Shown: positions 8,916 to 18,053, numbered from the stretch's first letter. The stretch is DNA of 64,000 nt from Nitrospirota bacterium (GCA_021790195.1 JAJYIF010000016.1:1-64000), one strand, 5' to 3'. Made by a program: numbers and translations. The notes: a model not told the origin generated them from the letters alone.

Positions 8916-9377
8916 TCACCTGCAAAGTTTCTTGATCTTTTCGACTATCTCCGTTGTAGATATGCCGTGGATGTAAGGGAGCGAATAGGTCTCAGGAACA
9001 ATGTCCGAGCCGACGATCTCCTCTTTCTTCCAGTCACCACCCTTTACCAGGACGTCCGGCCGCAGAAATTCTATTAATTCCGCAGGGGTCTCATCACTAA
9101 ATAATGTAACATAATCCACCATTACGAGACTCGAAACGACTTCAGCCCTCTGGGCCTCGGGGACAATGGGCCTCCCGGGTTTTATCCGGGCTACGGAAGA
9201 ATCCGTGTTCAGCGCCACGACGAGAACGGAGCCGCGCCCTCTGGCTTCTTTAAGGTACCGCACGTGGCCTACGTGAACGATATCAAAACAACCGTTTGTG
9301 AAGACGATCTTCTTCCCCTCCGCCTTCAACCTGTCGATCTCTGCCTTCAGCTCGTTCCAGCCCAGAATCTTACCCAT
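8916..9377 (-). CDS. rfaE2: D-glycero-beta-D-manno-heptose-1-phosphate adenylyltransferase
   Basis: A stand-alone cytidylyltransferase-fold protein of 153 residues, equivalent to the C-terminal half of HldE. It makes ADP-heptose for the lipopolysaccharide inner core. FTNGCFDIVHVGHVRYL holds the HxGH nucleotide-binding motif; ALNTDSSVARIKPGRP and the ISTTEIVEKI ending match the family. The kinase half (HldE N-terminal domain) is not encoded nearby, so it must lie elsewhere. About 100 bases separate it from mfd, and a palindromic repeat separates it from the Nudix gene upstream. Confidence 0.95.
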   Translation of the reverse strand: MGKILGWNELKAEIDRLKAEGKKIVFTNGCFDIVHVGHVRYLKEARGRGSVLVVALNTDSSVARIKPGRPIVPEAQRAEVVSSLVMVDYVTLFSDETPAELIEFLRPDVLVKGGDWKKEEIVGSDIVPETYSLPYIHGISTTEIVEKIKKLCR

Positions 9378-9379
9378 GA

Positions 9380-9465
9380 CTCAGCAGGTAGTAGACAGTA
9401 GGTAGTAGGTAGTAGTGGAACCTTGGCCTTTTCCACTGCCTACTACCTGCTACATGCTGTCTACT
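9380..9465. repeat. Intergenic palindrome of GTAGTAGGTAGTAG/CTACTACCTGCTAC units
   Basis: The left arm carries GTAGACAGTAGGTAGTAGG and ends GTAGTGGAA; the right arm starts TTCCACTGCCTACTACCTGC and ends TGTCTAC. The loop is CCTTGGCC-like, so almost the whole gap between rfaE2 and the Nudix gene can fold into one long stem. The same vocabulary returns at 30361-30452. Confidence 0.75.
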
Positions 9466-9904
9466 TTCCTGACAGCATCTCCTTTGCCTTCTGCACTATC
9501 TCCTGGTCCCCTTTGTAACTCAACCTCCTCAGCGCCTCGCGTATAGGGAACCACTCCGCCTTATCGACTTCCCAGTTGTGGTCCGAGGTGCTGCCGCTTA
9601 CATACTCAAGCAAGAAGAAATGCACGGTCTTCCTGCACTTTGCGTTGTCTTCTTTAATGTAATACCAGTAAGTGATGTCGCCGACTTTCTCAATGATCTT
9701 CCCCGAAAGTCCGGTCTCTTCCCTGACTTCCCGCACCGCGGTCTCGGAGGCCTCCTCGCCTTTTTCCATCAGTCCCTTGGGAAGGGACCAGACCTTCCCG
9801 TCCTTAACGGCAACAAGGGCTATCTCTACCTCCTTGCCTATCTCTTCCCTGTAGATCACGCCGCCAGAGGATACCTGGGTCTTTATTGTAGCGGGTCTCG
9901 TCAC
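9461..9904 (-). CDS. Nudix hydrolase
   Basis: A protein of 147 residues with a canonical Nudix box: GLMEKGEEASETAVREVREE followed by TGL, fitting GX5EX7REUXEEXGU. The WSLPKG lead-in and the QVSSGGVIYR start resemble the diadenosine tetraphosphate hydrolase-like group, which removes Ap4A or related nucleotides; the exact substrate is not readable. It starts with GTG inside the TGA of rseP (GTGA, 4-base overlap), so the two are translationally coupled. Confidence 0.9.
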   Translation of the reverse strand: MTRPATIKTQVSSGGVIYREEIGKEVEIALVAVKDGKVWSLPKGLMEKGEEASETAVREVREETGLSGKIIEKVGDITYWYYIKEDNAKCRKTVHFFLLEYVSGSTSDHNWEVDKAEWFPIREALRRLSYKGDQEIVQKAKEMLSGK

Positions 9905-11247
9905 GGGATCATCTTTCCCGTAATCAATCTCATTATGTCGTTATAGAACGCGAAGACCATCAAAGTTATTATTGCGGTAAGCCCTGCCCTCTGGGCAACC
10001 ATCATCACCTTTTCGCTGAGAGGCTTCCGTCTTATGGCTTCGATGCCGAGAAAGAGTATATGACCCCCGTCGAGCACAGGGATGGGCAGAAAATTGAGAA
10101 CGCCGAGGTTGATGCTGATGACAGCCATAAATGTAAAGAAACTCAAGGCTCCGTGGGAAGCCTGCTCCCCTGCCATCTGGACTATAAGTATCGGCCCCCC
10201 TATGGTCTGGGCGGGGATAATGCGTTCAATAAGCTTTATTATCGAGACAATAGTGAGCACCGACACCTCCCAGGTCTTTCTTACTCCCAGCCAGAGGGAA
10301 GAAGGCAGGCTGTACCTCCTGATAAAGTCATTCCCCTCGGGCCTGACCCCTATAAGACCGATTGTCTTCTCTTCACCGCCCGGCATCTTCACCGTGCTCT
10401 TCTCCGGGGTTATTGTCAGATCGAGGGTGCTGCCGTCCCTCTTTATCCTAAAGGTCAGGGGTTTGCCCGATTTACCATAAATCACCGAGGTCATGTCCTG
10501 CCATGTCTGAAGCGGCTTGCCCTCCACCTCAAGTATCCGGTCGCCTTTCTTCAAACCCGCCTTGTCGGCCCTGGATCCTTTTATCACTTCTCCGACAACC
10601 GGATAAAGGAGAGGCGAGGCCCCGATGTCCCACACTTTCTTCTTTTCTCCGAATATATTGTCTTCGGATTCCTTTTGCGGAGCCACAGGAACTTCAAGGA
10701 CCTTGCCGCCCCGGTCGATCTTGAAAAGCATGGTCTTTCCGGCGCTTTCATCCAGGGCCAGATCGACGTCGTCCCAGCTCTTCACGGCGCTGCCGTCTAT
10801 TTCCAGAATCCTGTCGCCTGTCATAAGTCCGGCCTTGAAGGCAGGGGATTGCTCCGTGATCTTCCCCACGTCGGGATAAGGCAGCGGGATGCCAGATAAG
10901 AATATGACAACGAAGATCAAAGCGGCAAAGAACAGATTAAAGACAGGCCCCGCCAATACGATCAGGGCCCTCTTCCAGGCCGGCTGAAAATTGAAGGCCC
11001 TTGCCTTTTCCTCTTCCGCGATTTCGCCCTCTGAGTCTTCACCCAGCATCTTCACATATCCGCCGAGGGGGAAAGCGGATATCAGATATTCGGTCTCGCC
11101 GCTCTTCGTACCGAGAAGTCTGGGGCCGAACCCCAGCGAAAACTTCAGGATCTTAACGCCCACCAGCTTTGCAAACAGAAAGTGTCCCAGTTCATGCACA
11201 AAGATCAGGACGCCAAAGAGGACTAATGCAGATAAGAACGTCACCAT
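9901..11247 (-). CDS. rseP: Site-2 zinc metalloprotease (regulated intramembrane proteolysis)
   Basis: A polytopic inner-membrane protein of 448 residues. HELGH (18-22) supplies the zinc ligands and catalytic Glu; two PDZ domains follow (about 110-185 and 200-275); the second active-site motif is NFLPIPVLDGGH near the C-terminus. Family members cleave anti-sigma factors such as RseA and clear signal-peptide remnants. The ATG at 11247 is chosen because the protein then begins at the first membrane helix. It lies in the uppS-cdsA-dxr-rseP order widespread in Gram-negative bacteria, 88 bases after dxr. Confidence 0.95.
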   Translation of the reverse strand: MVTFLSALVLFGVLIFVHELGHFLFAKLVGVKILKFSLGFGPRLLGTKSGETEYLISAFPLGGYVKMLGEDSEGEIAEEEKARAFNFQPAWKRALIVLAGPVFNLFFAALIFVVIFLSGIPLPYPDVGKITEQSPAFKAGLMTGDRILEIDGSAVKSWDDVDLALDESAGKTMLFKIDRGGKVLEVPVAPQKESEDNIFGEKKKVWDIGASPLLYPVVGEVIKGSRADKAGLKKGDRILEVEGKPLQTWQDMTSVIYGKSGKPLTFRIKRDGSTLDLTITPEKSTVKMPGGEEKTIGLIGVRPEGNDFIRRYSLPSSLWLGVRKTWEVSVLTIVSIIKLIERIIPAQTIGGPILIVQMAGEQASHGALSFFTFMAVISINLGVLNFLPIPVLDGGHILFLGIEAIRRKPLSEKVMMVAQRAGLTAIITLMVFAFYNDIMRLITGKMIP

Positions 11248-11335
11248 ATCACAACTGACTCGCGTCTGACCGGCGATATGCCCGGTCCAGATAAACATAC
11301 TATTTCTTGACTCATCGCTTTCACTCCCGACACGT

Positions 11336-12493
11336 TTACGCCCCGCGCCTCTTTATATAGTTCTCGGCCCTTTCCCTGGCCCACCTGTCGGCTTCAATGA
11401 TATCATCGAGGCCCACGGCCTTCGTCGTCTCGTGCGAATGCATGACTTTTTTAATTATATCAGGTATGGAGTTAAAATCTATCCGCCGCTGCAGAAACGC
11501 CTCCACGCCCGCTTCATTTGCAGCATTGAGGACCGCAAGCATCGTTCCACCTTCATCGAGGGCGTCATAGGCCAGCGCCAAACATGGAAAGTTCCTGAAA
11601 TCCGGCCTGTAAAAAGTAAGGCTCTCAACGTCCGCCAGCTCAAGAGGGGGCACCGAATTCTCAAGCCTGCGCGGATAGGACAGGGCATATGCGATAGGTC
11701 CCCTCATGTCCGGCACGGACACCTGCGCCAGAAGTCCGCCGTCGCTGAACTCCACAAAGGAATGGACTATGCTTTGAGGATGCACCAGTACGCTTATCCT
11801 CTCTCCGGGCAGACCGAAAAGGCGGGCTGCCTCTATCACTTCGAGCCCCTTGTTCATCAGAGTGGCAGAGTCGATAGTGATCTTCCTTCCCATCTTCCAC
11901 TTCGGATGCATCAGCGCCTTCTCGGGAGTGACATCCTTCAGCTCTCTCTTCTTCTTGCCCATGAAAGGCCCTCCCGATGCCGTGAGGATCACCCTCTTCA
12001 GAAAACTCTTGTCATGACCCTCCACGCACTGGAAGATTGCGCTGTGCTCACTGTCGACCGGCAGTATCTTTGCCCCATGCGACCTCGCTTCGGAAAGGAC
12101 GATATCTCCCGCGCTCACCAGGGTCTCCTTATTCGCGAGTCCTATTACCTTTCCGGCCCTGATGGCTTCAAGGGTCGGAGCCAGGCCGCTGAAGCCTACC
12201 ATCGAGGAAAGGACAAAGTCCGCGCTCTCGAAAGCGGCGACGGTCTTGATGCCTTCCTCCCCGGCGCAGACCCTGACGCGCCTGCCCACTCTCTTCCGAA
12301 GTTCCGAAGCGGCCTTCTCTTCGGCAACAGCAACGATCCGGGGCGTAAAAAGCCCGATCTGCTCTTCGAGGAGATCGATGTTCCTGCCGGCAGCGAGTCC
12401 GACGACCGCGAATTCGTCTCTGTGCCTGGATATTACATCGAGGGCCATTTTGCCTATCGATCCGGTTGAGCCCAGGATGGAGACGCGTCTCAT
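11336..12493 (-). CDS. dxr: 1-deoxy-D-xylulose-5-phosphate reductoisomerase
   Basis: A full-length protein of 385 residues, the second enzyme of the MEP isoprenoid pathway. It converts DXP to 2-C-methyl-D-erythritol 4-phosphate with NADPH. ILGSTGSIG is the NADPH-binding loop, LPVDSEHSAIFQ holds metal and substrate residues, and ATLMNKGLEVIEA is the conserved helix. Its ATG overlaps the cdsA stop (ATGA). Together with uppS and cdsA it links isoprenoid precursor supply to undecaprenyl carrier and phospholipid synthesis. Confidence 0.97.
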   Translation of the reverse strand: MRRVSILGSTGSIGKMALDVISRHRDEFAVVGLAAGRNIDLLEEQIGLFTPRIVAVAEEKAASELRKRVGRRVRVCAGEEGIKTVAAFESADFVLSSMVGFSGLAPTLEAIRAGKVIGLANKETLVSAGDIVLSEARSHGAKILPVDSEHSAIFQCVEGHDKSFLKRVILTASGGPFMGKKKRELKDVTPEKALMHPKWKMGRKITIDSATLMNKGLEVIEAARLFGLPGERISVLVHPQSIVHSFVEFSDGGLLAQVSVPDMRGPIAYALSYPRRLENSVPPLELADVESLTFYRPDFRNFPCLALAYDALDEGGTMLAVLNAANEAGVEAFLQRRIDFNSIPDIIKKVMHSHETTKAVGLDDIIEADRWARERAENYIKRRGA

Positions 12494-13281
12494 ACGATCA
12501 CGCCCATGGCGCGGGAGACCCAGTAAAAGACAGGCCCCGCGAAAAGGACCCCGTCTATCTTGTCAAGAATTCCGCCGTGCCCCGGGATGATGTTGCTCGA
12601 GTCCTTGACACCCGCGTCCCGCTTGAACATCGACTCTACGAGATCGCCAACGATCGTCACTGCTCCTATTACGAGGCCGCCGGCGACAGCCCTCCATCCA
12701 CCTAATGCGTGAACGAGAACAGCGTCCAGAAACCATCCCGCCAGGCAACCTCCCAACAAAGAGCCGACGGCCCCTGCGACCGTCTTATTCGGACTTACCG
12801 CCGCATACAATTTCCGCTTCCCGACTGCTTTCCCTATATAGTAAGCAAAGCTGTCGGCTATCCATACGCAGCCGAAAAGAAATATTATCCACTCAGGCCT
12901 GTCATGCCTGAGCGAAAGCTGGAAGGACAAGAGGCCCGGGATATATAACACCGCAAGGACCGTTGAGGATACGTCGCGCAGGGAAGAGACCGGGTCTCTC
13001 TTTCCAAACAGTCTTATGACGAAGATGGCCATAAATGAATAAATTAAAACCGGGGCAAAAGGCCGCTGTAAGAGGTATGCCGATAAAAGGGCGAGGACGC
13101 CGGAAAACATCCCCGAGTTCTTCATCAGACCGGACACGTGATACATGGAATAGAACTCCCACTGGGCAACAACGGACAGCGTCAGGAGAAGGGCCAGGAA
13201 AAACGCCTCCGGAAGCTTCATTATGTAAAAGTAAAAAAGGGGCAGGAGGAGCGCCGCGGTTGCAATCCTCTTGAGGTGCAT
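12490..13281 (-). CDS. cdsA: Phosphatidate cytidylyltransferase
   Basis: An integral membrane protein of 263 residues with about eight hydrophobic segments. It makes CDP-diacylglycerol from phosphatidate and CTP, the branch point of phospholipid synthesis. The family signature is present near the C-terminus as SMFKRDAGVKDSSNIIPGHG followed by GILDKID; Lys replaces the common Arg in the D[RK]xD element. It is one base downstream of uppS and overlaps dxr by four bases. Confidence 0.95.
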   Translation of the reverse strand: MHLKRIATAALLLPLFYFYIMKLPEAFFLALLLTLSVVAQWEFYSMYHVSGLMKNSGMFSGVLALLSAYLLQRPFAPVLIYSFMAIFVIRLFGKRDPVSSLRDVSSTVLAVLYIPGLLSFQLSLRHDRPEWIIFLFGCVWIADSFAYYIGKAVGKRKLYAAVSPNKTVAGAVGSLLGGCLAGWFLDAVLVHALGGWRAVAGGLVIGAVTIVGDLVESMFKRDAGVKDSSNIIPGHGGILDKIDGVLFAGPVFYWVSRAMGVIV

Positions 13282-13282
13282 T

Positions 13283-13999
13283 CTATGTTTCTGCCCTCGA
13301 ATGCACCGTGCCGAACCTGCGCTCCCTCAGCTGGTAGTCGTGAAGGGCCACGAAAAACTCCTCTCTCGTAAAATCGGGCCACAGTGCATCCGTGAAATAG
13401 AATTCGGAATAGGCGGCCTGCCAGAGGAGAAAATTGCTTATCCTTTTTTCGCCGCTGGTCCTTATGATCAGGTCAGGAGCAGCCATACCAGACGTATCCA
13501 GAAGGGAACTGAAATAATCCTCGGTGAGAGCCTCAGGTACGACTCCGAGGCTTATCGCCTTCCCGACGGCTCGCAGGATCTCGTTCCTGCTGCCGTAGCT
13601 CAGGGCCATGACAAGGGTCATCCCCTTATTGCGATACGATCTTTCTTCCATCTCCTTCAGAAGGGCCTGCAGGTTCTCCGGCAGTCTCCATACTTCCCCG
13701 ATGCTTTTGAAAACGATTCCCCTCCTTATCGACTCCTCGAATTCCTTCCTGAGGTAGAATTCGATAAGCCTCATCAGCATCGAAACCTCTTCCCCCGGCC
13801 TCTGCCAGTTTTCGAGAGAGAAGGCATAGAGCGTAAGGGTCTTCACGCCCACTTCCATGGCCGCCGCGATAACCTCTCTTGTCCTTTCGGCGCCCCTTTT
13901 GTGTCCCTCGATCCTGGGGAGGCCGCGCATCTCGGCCCACCTTCCGTTTCCGTCCATTATTATCGCCACATGATCGGGAATCCTCCCGGATAACAGCAT
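13283..13999 (-). CDS. uppS: Undecaprenyl diphosphate synthase (cis-prenyltransferase)
   Basis: A protein of 238 residues that condenses farnesyl diphosphate with isopentenyl diphosphates to make the C55 carrier of peptidoglycan and O-antigen units. IIMDGNGRWAEMRG contains the catalytic Asp and diphosphate-binding Arg; GHKRGAERTREV, LYAFSLENWQRP and PDLIIRTSGEKRISNFLLWQ are the other conserved regions. GGTAGGATAGG lies directly before the ATG at 13999. First gene of the uppS-cdsA-dxr-rseP-Nudix unit. Confidence 0.97.
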   Translation of the reverse strand: MLLSGRIPDHVAIIMDGNGRWAEMRGLPRIEGHKRGAERTREVIAAAMEVGVKTLTLYAFSLENWQRPGEEVSMLMRLIEFYLRKEFEESIRRGIVFKSIGEVWRLPENLQALLKEMEERSYRNKGMTLVMALSYGSRNEILRAVGKAISLGVVPEALTEDYFSSLLDTSGMAAPDLIIRTSGEKRISNFLLWQAAYSEFYFTDALWPDFTREEFFVALHDYQLRERRFGTVHSRAET

Positions 14000-14130
14000 C
14001 CTATCCTACCTCAGACCCGAATCTGTCAGTATATTCATAGTAATTGCACATCATTCTCAACATCCAAAGACATAAATCACAGTTTCTTGAGGCGCTTTCG
14101 CCTTCCGTCTTGCGCAACAATAGACCATCT

Positions 14131-15879
14131 CTATCTTCCCGCCAGGGAATATACGTACAGCATGCTCCCGAACGGACTTTGGCCTTTGAGGATGTTCTCG
14201 GGCTTGACACCGAACAAAGGCTTGCTCAGAACAATAAGCTTGTCCCCGTAACAGGCGTAATCGATAAGCCCTCCCGAGATCCCCTCAATAAGGGTATTCT
14301 CCTCCATCGAGAAACCGGTCCACCAGAGCGCCTTTATTTCAGAACTCTTATATCCGAGGCCCCTTGCCATACTCGCGAGCGGGTTCCTCTTCACTGCAAA
14401 GGCCTCCCTGTTCTTAATGAACAGCCTGTCCTTTATAGACCATTCCCCCCTGCCCACCATCACTGTAGGAGAAGTCTTTTTGAATGTCTCAGGGAACCCG
14501 CCGTAGTTCTCCCTGCTCTGCCAGATCCTTAAACCCGTTTCGTCATAGAGGTTCAGGCGGCCCGAATCATCGTAGGCCAGTATATACCTTGTCCCGTCCG
14601 GACCGTCCAAGTATACGAAATCATAAATATTGATGCCCTTGGGCAGCTTGATCTCTTCACCCGGCTTAAACCCGCCGGACTGATAACTGATACGGAACAC
14701 GGGACCCTCGAAACCGCCCCCCTCCTCATATTTCTGGGCCACGAGCCCAAAAGGAGGAAGGACCCTCATAAACAGGTTCGCCTTCCAAAGCAGCGAAAAC
14801 TCGGCGCCCTTCAGGCCATATACATATGAGACCAGACGGCCTTCATCCTTGATGGTCTGCGTCATGGATTCTCCGGTCGTGTCCACGCTTCTGCCTCTCA
14901 GAGAGGTCACGACCAGCTCGTCCCTGCCGTCGCCGTTGACATCCATCGTATCGACCCATAGAAAATCGTCGTCGGACGATCCCTTGATCTCATAAAGGTT
15001 TTCTAGACTTGCCCCAAGGGTGTATATCCGCAATTCCCTGCTGGTGCCGATAACCAGCTCCTGGTTTCCGTCTCCCTTGAAATTGCCTGCCGTCACCAGC
15101 TTGCCGCTGAACGGAAGGTCAAAGAAGAGCAGGGCGTCGCTTGCCGAAGAGACCGGGGCAGTCACAGGATTGGCGTCCCTGAGTCCCTTGATATAGGTGG
15201 AGGCGACTTTTATCTGAGCGTCGAGAAGCCTTGATGCATCGTCCGTCCACAAGATCCTTAGCCTGAGCTGGCTCTCCTTTTCCGAGTCTTTTTCGGTAAG
15301 GATAAACGCAGCCTCGGCATTGTCCTTCTTTGCCTCGGCCAGGATGCTTGCGTCATCAGCAGAGTCGAGAGATGTATCGACCATATGGAACCGTCCACTG
15401 TCTTTCACCAACTGGTAATATGAGTCTCCGAGGTTCCAGTCCACGCTCCTGTCCTGATAAAAGAGGATCCGTATCTTCATCTCCGGGATCCTGATTATGT
15501 CGTCCGTCTTTGCCTCTCCGCTCACGATTTTCAATGTGGCTCCGTCGTCCCTGACTTCCTCGACCTCGGCCCTTCCCGCAGGGGTTTCCACCTTTCCCAT
15601 GGGCTCCTTCGTCACAGGGTGGAGGAAGGGGACACCCTCTCTGAAAACTGTCACCCTCATACCTTTCTTGATCCCGGTCTTCGCGCCGAGATCTGTGACA
15701 AAAGAGCCGCCTTCCACAGAGACGATTTTCCCCTTCAGGGGCTTAAAGTAACTTAAGGTCTCATCCTTCAGCTGGACCAGAGGGTCTTGAGCAAAGGAAA
15801 CGCCGGACGAAAAAAGCAGGAACGAAACCATCAGCGCCCAGCAGACAAAAAATAACGAACAACGAATCTTGTTTCTCAT
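14131..15879 (-). CDS. Exported FG-GAP/VCBS-type beta-propeller protein
   Basis: A protein of 582 residues with a Sec signal peptide ending near GVSFAQD (about residue 31). The N-terminal part (about 35-240) has a beta-rich segment (KGKIVSVEGGSFVTDLGAKT) and no family I can name. The C-terminal half contains FG-GAP-like Ca loops, FKGDGNQELVIG and DVNGDGRDELVV, which suggest a propeller. The ATG overlaps the TGA of the GH57 gene (ATGA), so both are coupled and probably act together, perhaps at the cell surface or periplasm. The function is unknown. Confidence 0.8.
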   Translation of the reverse strand: MRNKIRCSLFFVCWALMVSFLLFSSGVSFAQDPLVQLKDETLSYFKPLKGKIVSVEGGSFVTDLGAKTGIKKGMRVTVFREGVPFLHPVTKEPMGKVETPAGRAEVEEVRDDGATLKIVSGEAKTDDIIRIPEMKIRILFYQDRSVDWNLGDSYYQLVKDSGRFHMVDTSLDSADDASILAEAKKDNAEAAFILTEKDSEKESQLRLRILWTDDASRLLDAQIKVASTYIKGLRDANPVTAPVSSASDALLFFDLPFSGKLVTAGNFKGDGNQELVIGTSRELRIYTLGASLENLYEIKGSSDDDFLWVDTMDVNGDGRDELVVTSLRGRSVDTTGESMTQTIKDEGRLVSYVYGLKGAEFSLLWKANLFMRVLPPFGLVAQKYEEGGGFEGPVFRISYQSGGFKPGEEIKLPKGINIYDFVYLDGPDGTRYILAYDDSGRLNLYDETGLRIWQSRENYGGFPETFKKTSPTVMVGRGEWSIKDRLFIKNREAFAVKRNPLASMARGLGYKSSEIKALWWTGFSMEENTLIEGISGGLIDYACYGDKLIVLSKPLFGVKPENILKGQSPFGSMLYVYSLAGR

Positions 15880-18053
15880 TTGGCACCGCCGAAATCCATA
15901 GTAAACCCTAACCTCTTTGTTCCGCTAAAATCAAGCCTGTTCACAAACAGGAATCCCGTGCCCTGGTAGATCCTTTCCACACCCTCCTCCGAGAGGGACA
16001 CCGTTTCAACAGGATAATGCCGGAGAGACATCTCCCTGTCGAACCTGAAGTCCAGGTCCAAACCCAGGAAGCCATCCCTGACTGAAAACCCGGCGACCGG
16101 CTCGTGAGAACCGCTGTTTCTTACGGGCAGGTCCAGGTCTCCGATATGGATGGAAGCGTCTGGCGAGCCCAGCAGGGATATATTGAATTCGACCCCGAAA
16201 AATCCCGCATATTTCCCCTTCAATTCATAACTCACCCCGACACTCGAATCATAGAACCTTACCGTCTTTTCGATCTTCAGTCTCCTGCCCGAAGCATTAC
16301 CCTCTCTTTTAAATCTAATCTGGGAGTATTCGCTCCTCTTAAGGAAGGTCATATCGTAAATCCCGCCGATAAAATCGCCCGTGTCCTCGCATCTGCCCTT
16401 CATAAGGGAGTCCGGATCAGGGTCCCGGTCGAAGAAGCGGTCAAGGAGCGACGTCCTTCTATAACCGTCATAAACAAGGTAATCCGAAAGACCCGCTTCC
16501 TTCGCGCTGAGCCTTTCATGGATCGTGCGCGCGGAACCGTCGTCCTTCACGGCCTCCGACAGCCTTGAGTGGTATGCCTCCGGTCTCCTGGAGAGGGTGT
16601 CGAGGATATTCACAGACCCCTTTCTAAGGGAAAGCTCCACAAGGCTCCCGCCCTTCTCCGTAAGAAAGGCCGTCATATTCTTATTGCCCACGCAAATGTC
16701 GCGAAAGCCGTTGCAATCGATGTCGCCCTCGACCTTCCATGCGGATCCCCCGTTAGTTCCCTTTTTCCTGTTCAGCACTTCTTCGGCAAGCGCCTCTGCC
16801 GCTATAAGATGCCGGTAGAGCGAAGAGCGAAGGTGGGGAAGGTACAGTCCCCCGAATATGCCGTGCCAGTAAGCATCGTTGCATTGACCCATCCAGAGTT
16901 CCTGCAACAATGCATTACGGATCGAGGCATCCGAGGCCTGCGACTTTTTTGACTCTTGAACCCGGGAGCCCTGGAATTTTGAACCCGGGACTTGAAGTCT
17001 CTTAACGGCCTCATGCGCTTTTGCGCTTATCATCAGCATGCGCTTATGAAGATGATTTGACTCAGGGTATTTCGATAAAAAAGACCGCCAGATCCCCCCT
17101 CTCAACATACCCTTCGACCTCTCACCGAAAAGCTTTTCCATCTCGCCCAGGACCTGCTCATATTCAAGCCCCTTCTGCGGAGGGAGCACCCACTCGCCCA
17201 TCTCCCTGTACGATGCCGTCGGAAGGTAGACAGAGCCGCGCGGGCGGAAGGCCTCTGCATATTCGGAAAATGTAGTTGTTTCGACCCAGTCGGAATTGCC
17301 TTCGAGCGCGGAAAAGAACTTTTCGAGCCAGCCGTCCTCGTAGCAATGCTTATACGTACCCGGCCATACGCCGAACTTCTCGCCGTCGTCAGCCATGGTA
17401 AGAAGCGGCTTGCCGCCGGACCTGAGCGCGGTCCTGTTGCTGAAATCGCCGAAATAGGAAACTATCTCGTCCACGCCCCTGAACGGAATGAGATACCTGA
17501 GCTTCTCGCTTCCCGGAAAGACCTTCACGGAGAAACCGTTGTCCTCCGTCACAAAACAGCCCGAGAGGTCGTCTTCATCAAGACCGGAGAGTTTGAAATG
17601 GTAATCGTCGAGGGGGAAGTACTCAACTCCCGCCGCCGAAAGACACTTCGGCATCTGCGGCTCCCATACCCGCTCAGCAAGCCACATCCCGCGCGGCCTG
17701 TAATGAAGGAGACCCGAAATATATTCTGTCAGCCCCTTCACCTGCATAATACGGTCGGCCTCCGGGAGCACCGACAGTATCGGCTCATAGAAACCGCCCG
17801 AGAGAAACTCCGCCCTGCGCGCCTTGACAAAGCCCCTGAGGATGTCCACTGCCTCGGGGTGTCTCTTCTCCATCCATGAAAGAAGGCCGCCCGAATAATG
17901 AAGGACCACTTTCAACGAGGGGTGTCTCTGGAGAAGCTGGAGAAAAGGCAGGTACGCCTTATTATAGGCGTCCTCGAGCACATGGTCGAAATTTCCCACA
18001 GGCTGATGATTATGGATCGCGAGGATAAGGTGAAGCTTTGAACTGCCGCCCAG
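15876..18053 (-). CDS. Glycoside hydrolase family 57 (4-alpha-glucanotransferase/alpha-amylase type), probable CTG start
   Basis: A protein of 725 residues if started at CTG 18051-18053. The GH57 motifs are HNHQP (14-18), GGFYEPIL, WLAERVWEP (nucleophile Glu127) and ADDGEKFG (acid/base Asp near 222-223). The C-terminal half is the beta-sandwich region of the Thermococcus litoralis glucanotransferase type. HNHQPVGNF must be translated, yet no ATG, GTG or TTG lies between it and an in-frame TAG at 18066-18068; AGGAGG stands eight bases before the CTG. The protein carries an in-frame repeat-derived segment (VPGSKFQGSRVQES, from 16941-16999). No signal peptide is seen, so a cytoplasmic role in glycogen or maltodextrin remodelling is likely. 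It is coupled to the propeller gene downstream. Confidence 0.88.
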   Translation of the reverse strand: MGGSSKLHLILAIHNHQPVGNFDHVLEDAYNKAYLPFLQLLQRHPSLKVVLHYSGGLLSWMEKRHPEAVDILRGFVKARRAEFLSGGFYEPILSVLPEADRIMQVKGLTEYISGLLHYRPRGMWLAERVWEPQMPKCLSAAGVEYFPLDDYHFKLSGLDEDDLSGCFVTEDNGFSVKVFPGSEKLRYLIPFRGVDEIVSYFGDFSNRTALRSGGKPLLTMADDGEKFGVWPGTYKHCYEDGWLEKFFSALEGNSDWVETTTFSEYAEAFRPRGSVYLPTASYREMGEWVLPPQKGLEYEQVLGEMEKLFGERSKGMLRGGIWRSFLSKYPESNHLHKRMLMISAKAHEAVKRLQVPGSKFQGSRVQESKKSQASDASIRNALLQELWMGQCNDAYWHGIFGGLYLPHLRSSLYRHLIAAEALAEEVLNRKKGTNGGSAWKVEGDIDCNGFRDICVGNKNMTAFLTEKGGSLVELSLRKGSVNILDTLSRRPEAYHSRLSEAVKDDGSARTIHERLSAKEAGLSDYLVYDGYRRTSLLDRFFDRDPDPDSLMKGRCEDTGDFIGGIYDMTFLKRSEYSQIRFKREGNASGRRLKIEKTVRFYDSSVGVSYELKGKYAGFFGVEFNISLLGSPDASIHIGDLDLPVRNSGSHEPVAGFSVRDGFLGLDLDFRFDREMSLRHYPVETVSLSEEGVERIYQGTGFLFVNRLDFSGTKRLGFTMDFGGAK
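16941..16999. repeat. In-frame dispersed repeat inside the GH57 gene
   Basis: TTGAACCCGGGA occurs twice, at 16956-16967 and 16979-16990, a 23-base period. On the coding strand this reads as QVPGSKFQGSRVQES, a low-complexity peptide with no counterpart in the GH57 fold. It sits in the linker after the catalytic domain. Confidence 0.65.

Noticed and set aside
10060-10899. Plus-strand open frame of 279 codons inside rseP
   Set aside because: Antisense shadow of the PDZ and C-terminal coding region, rich in unlikely residue runs.
11432-12469. Plus-strand open frame of 345 codons inside dxr
   Set aside because: It mirrors the whole dxr gene and has no domain signatures; codon pattern explains it.
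14028-14060. Sigma70 promoter for uppS (TTGAGA/TATACT)
   Set aside because: The two boxes are 21 bases apart, too far for a convincing promoter.
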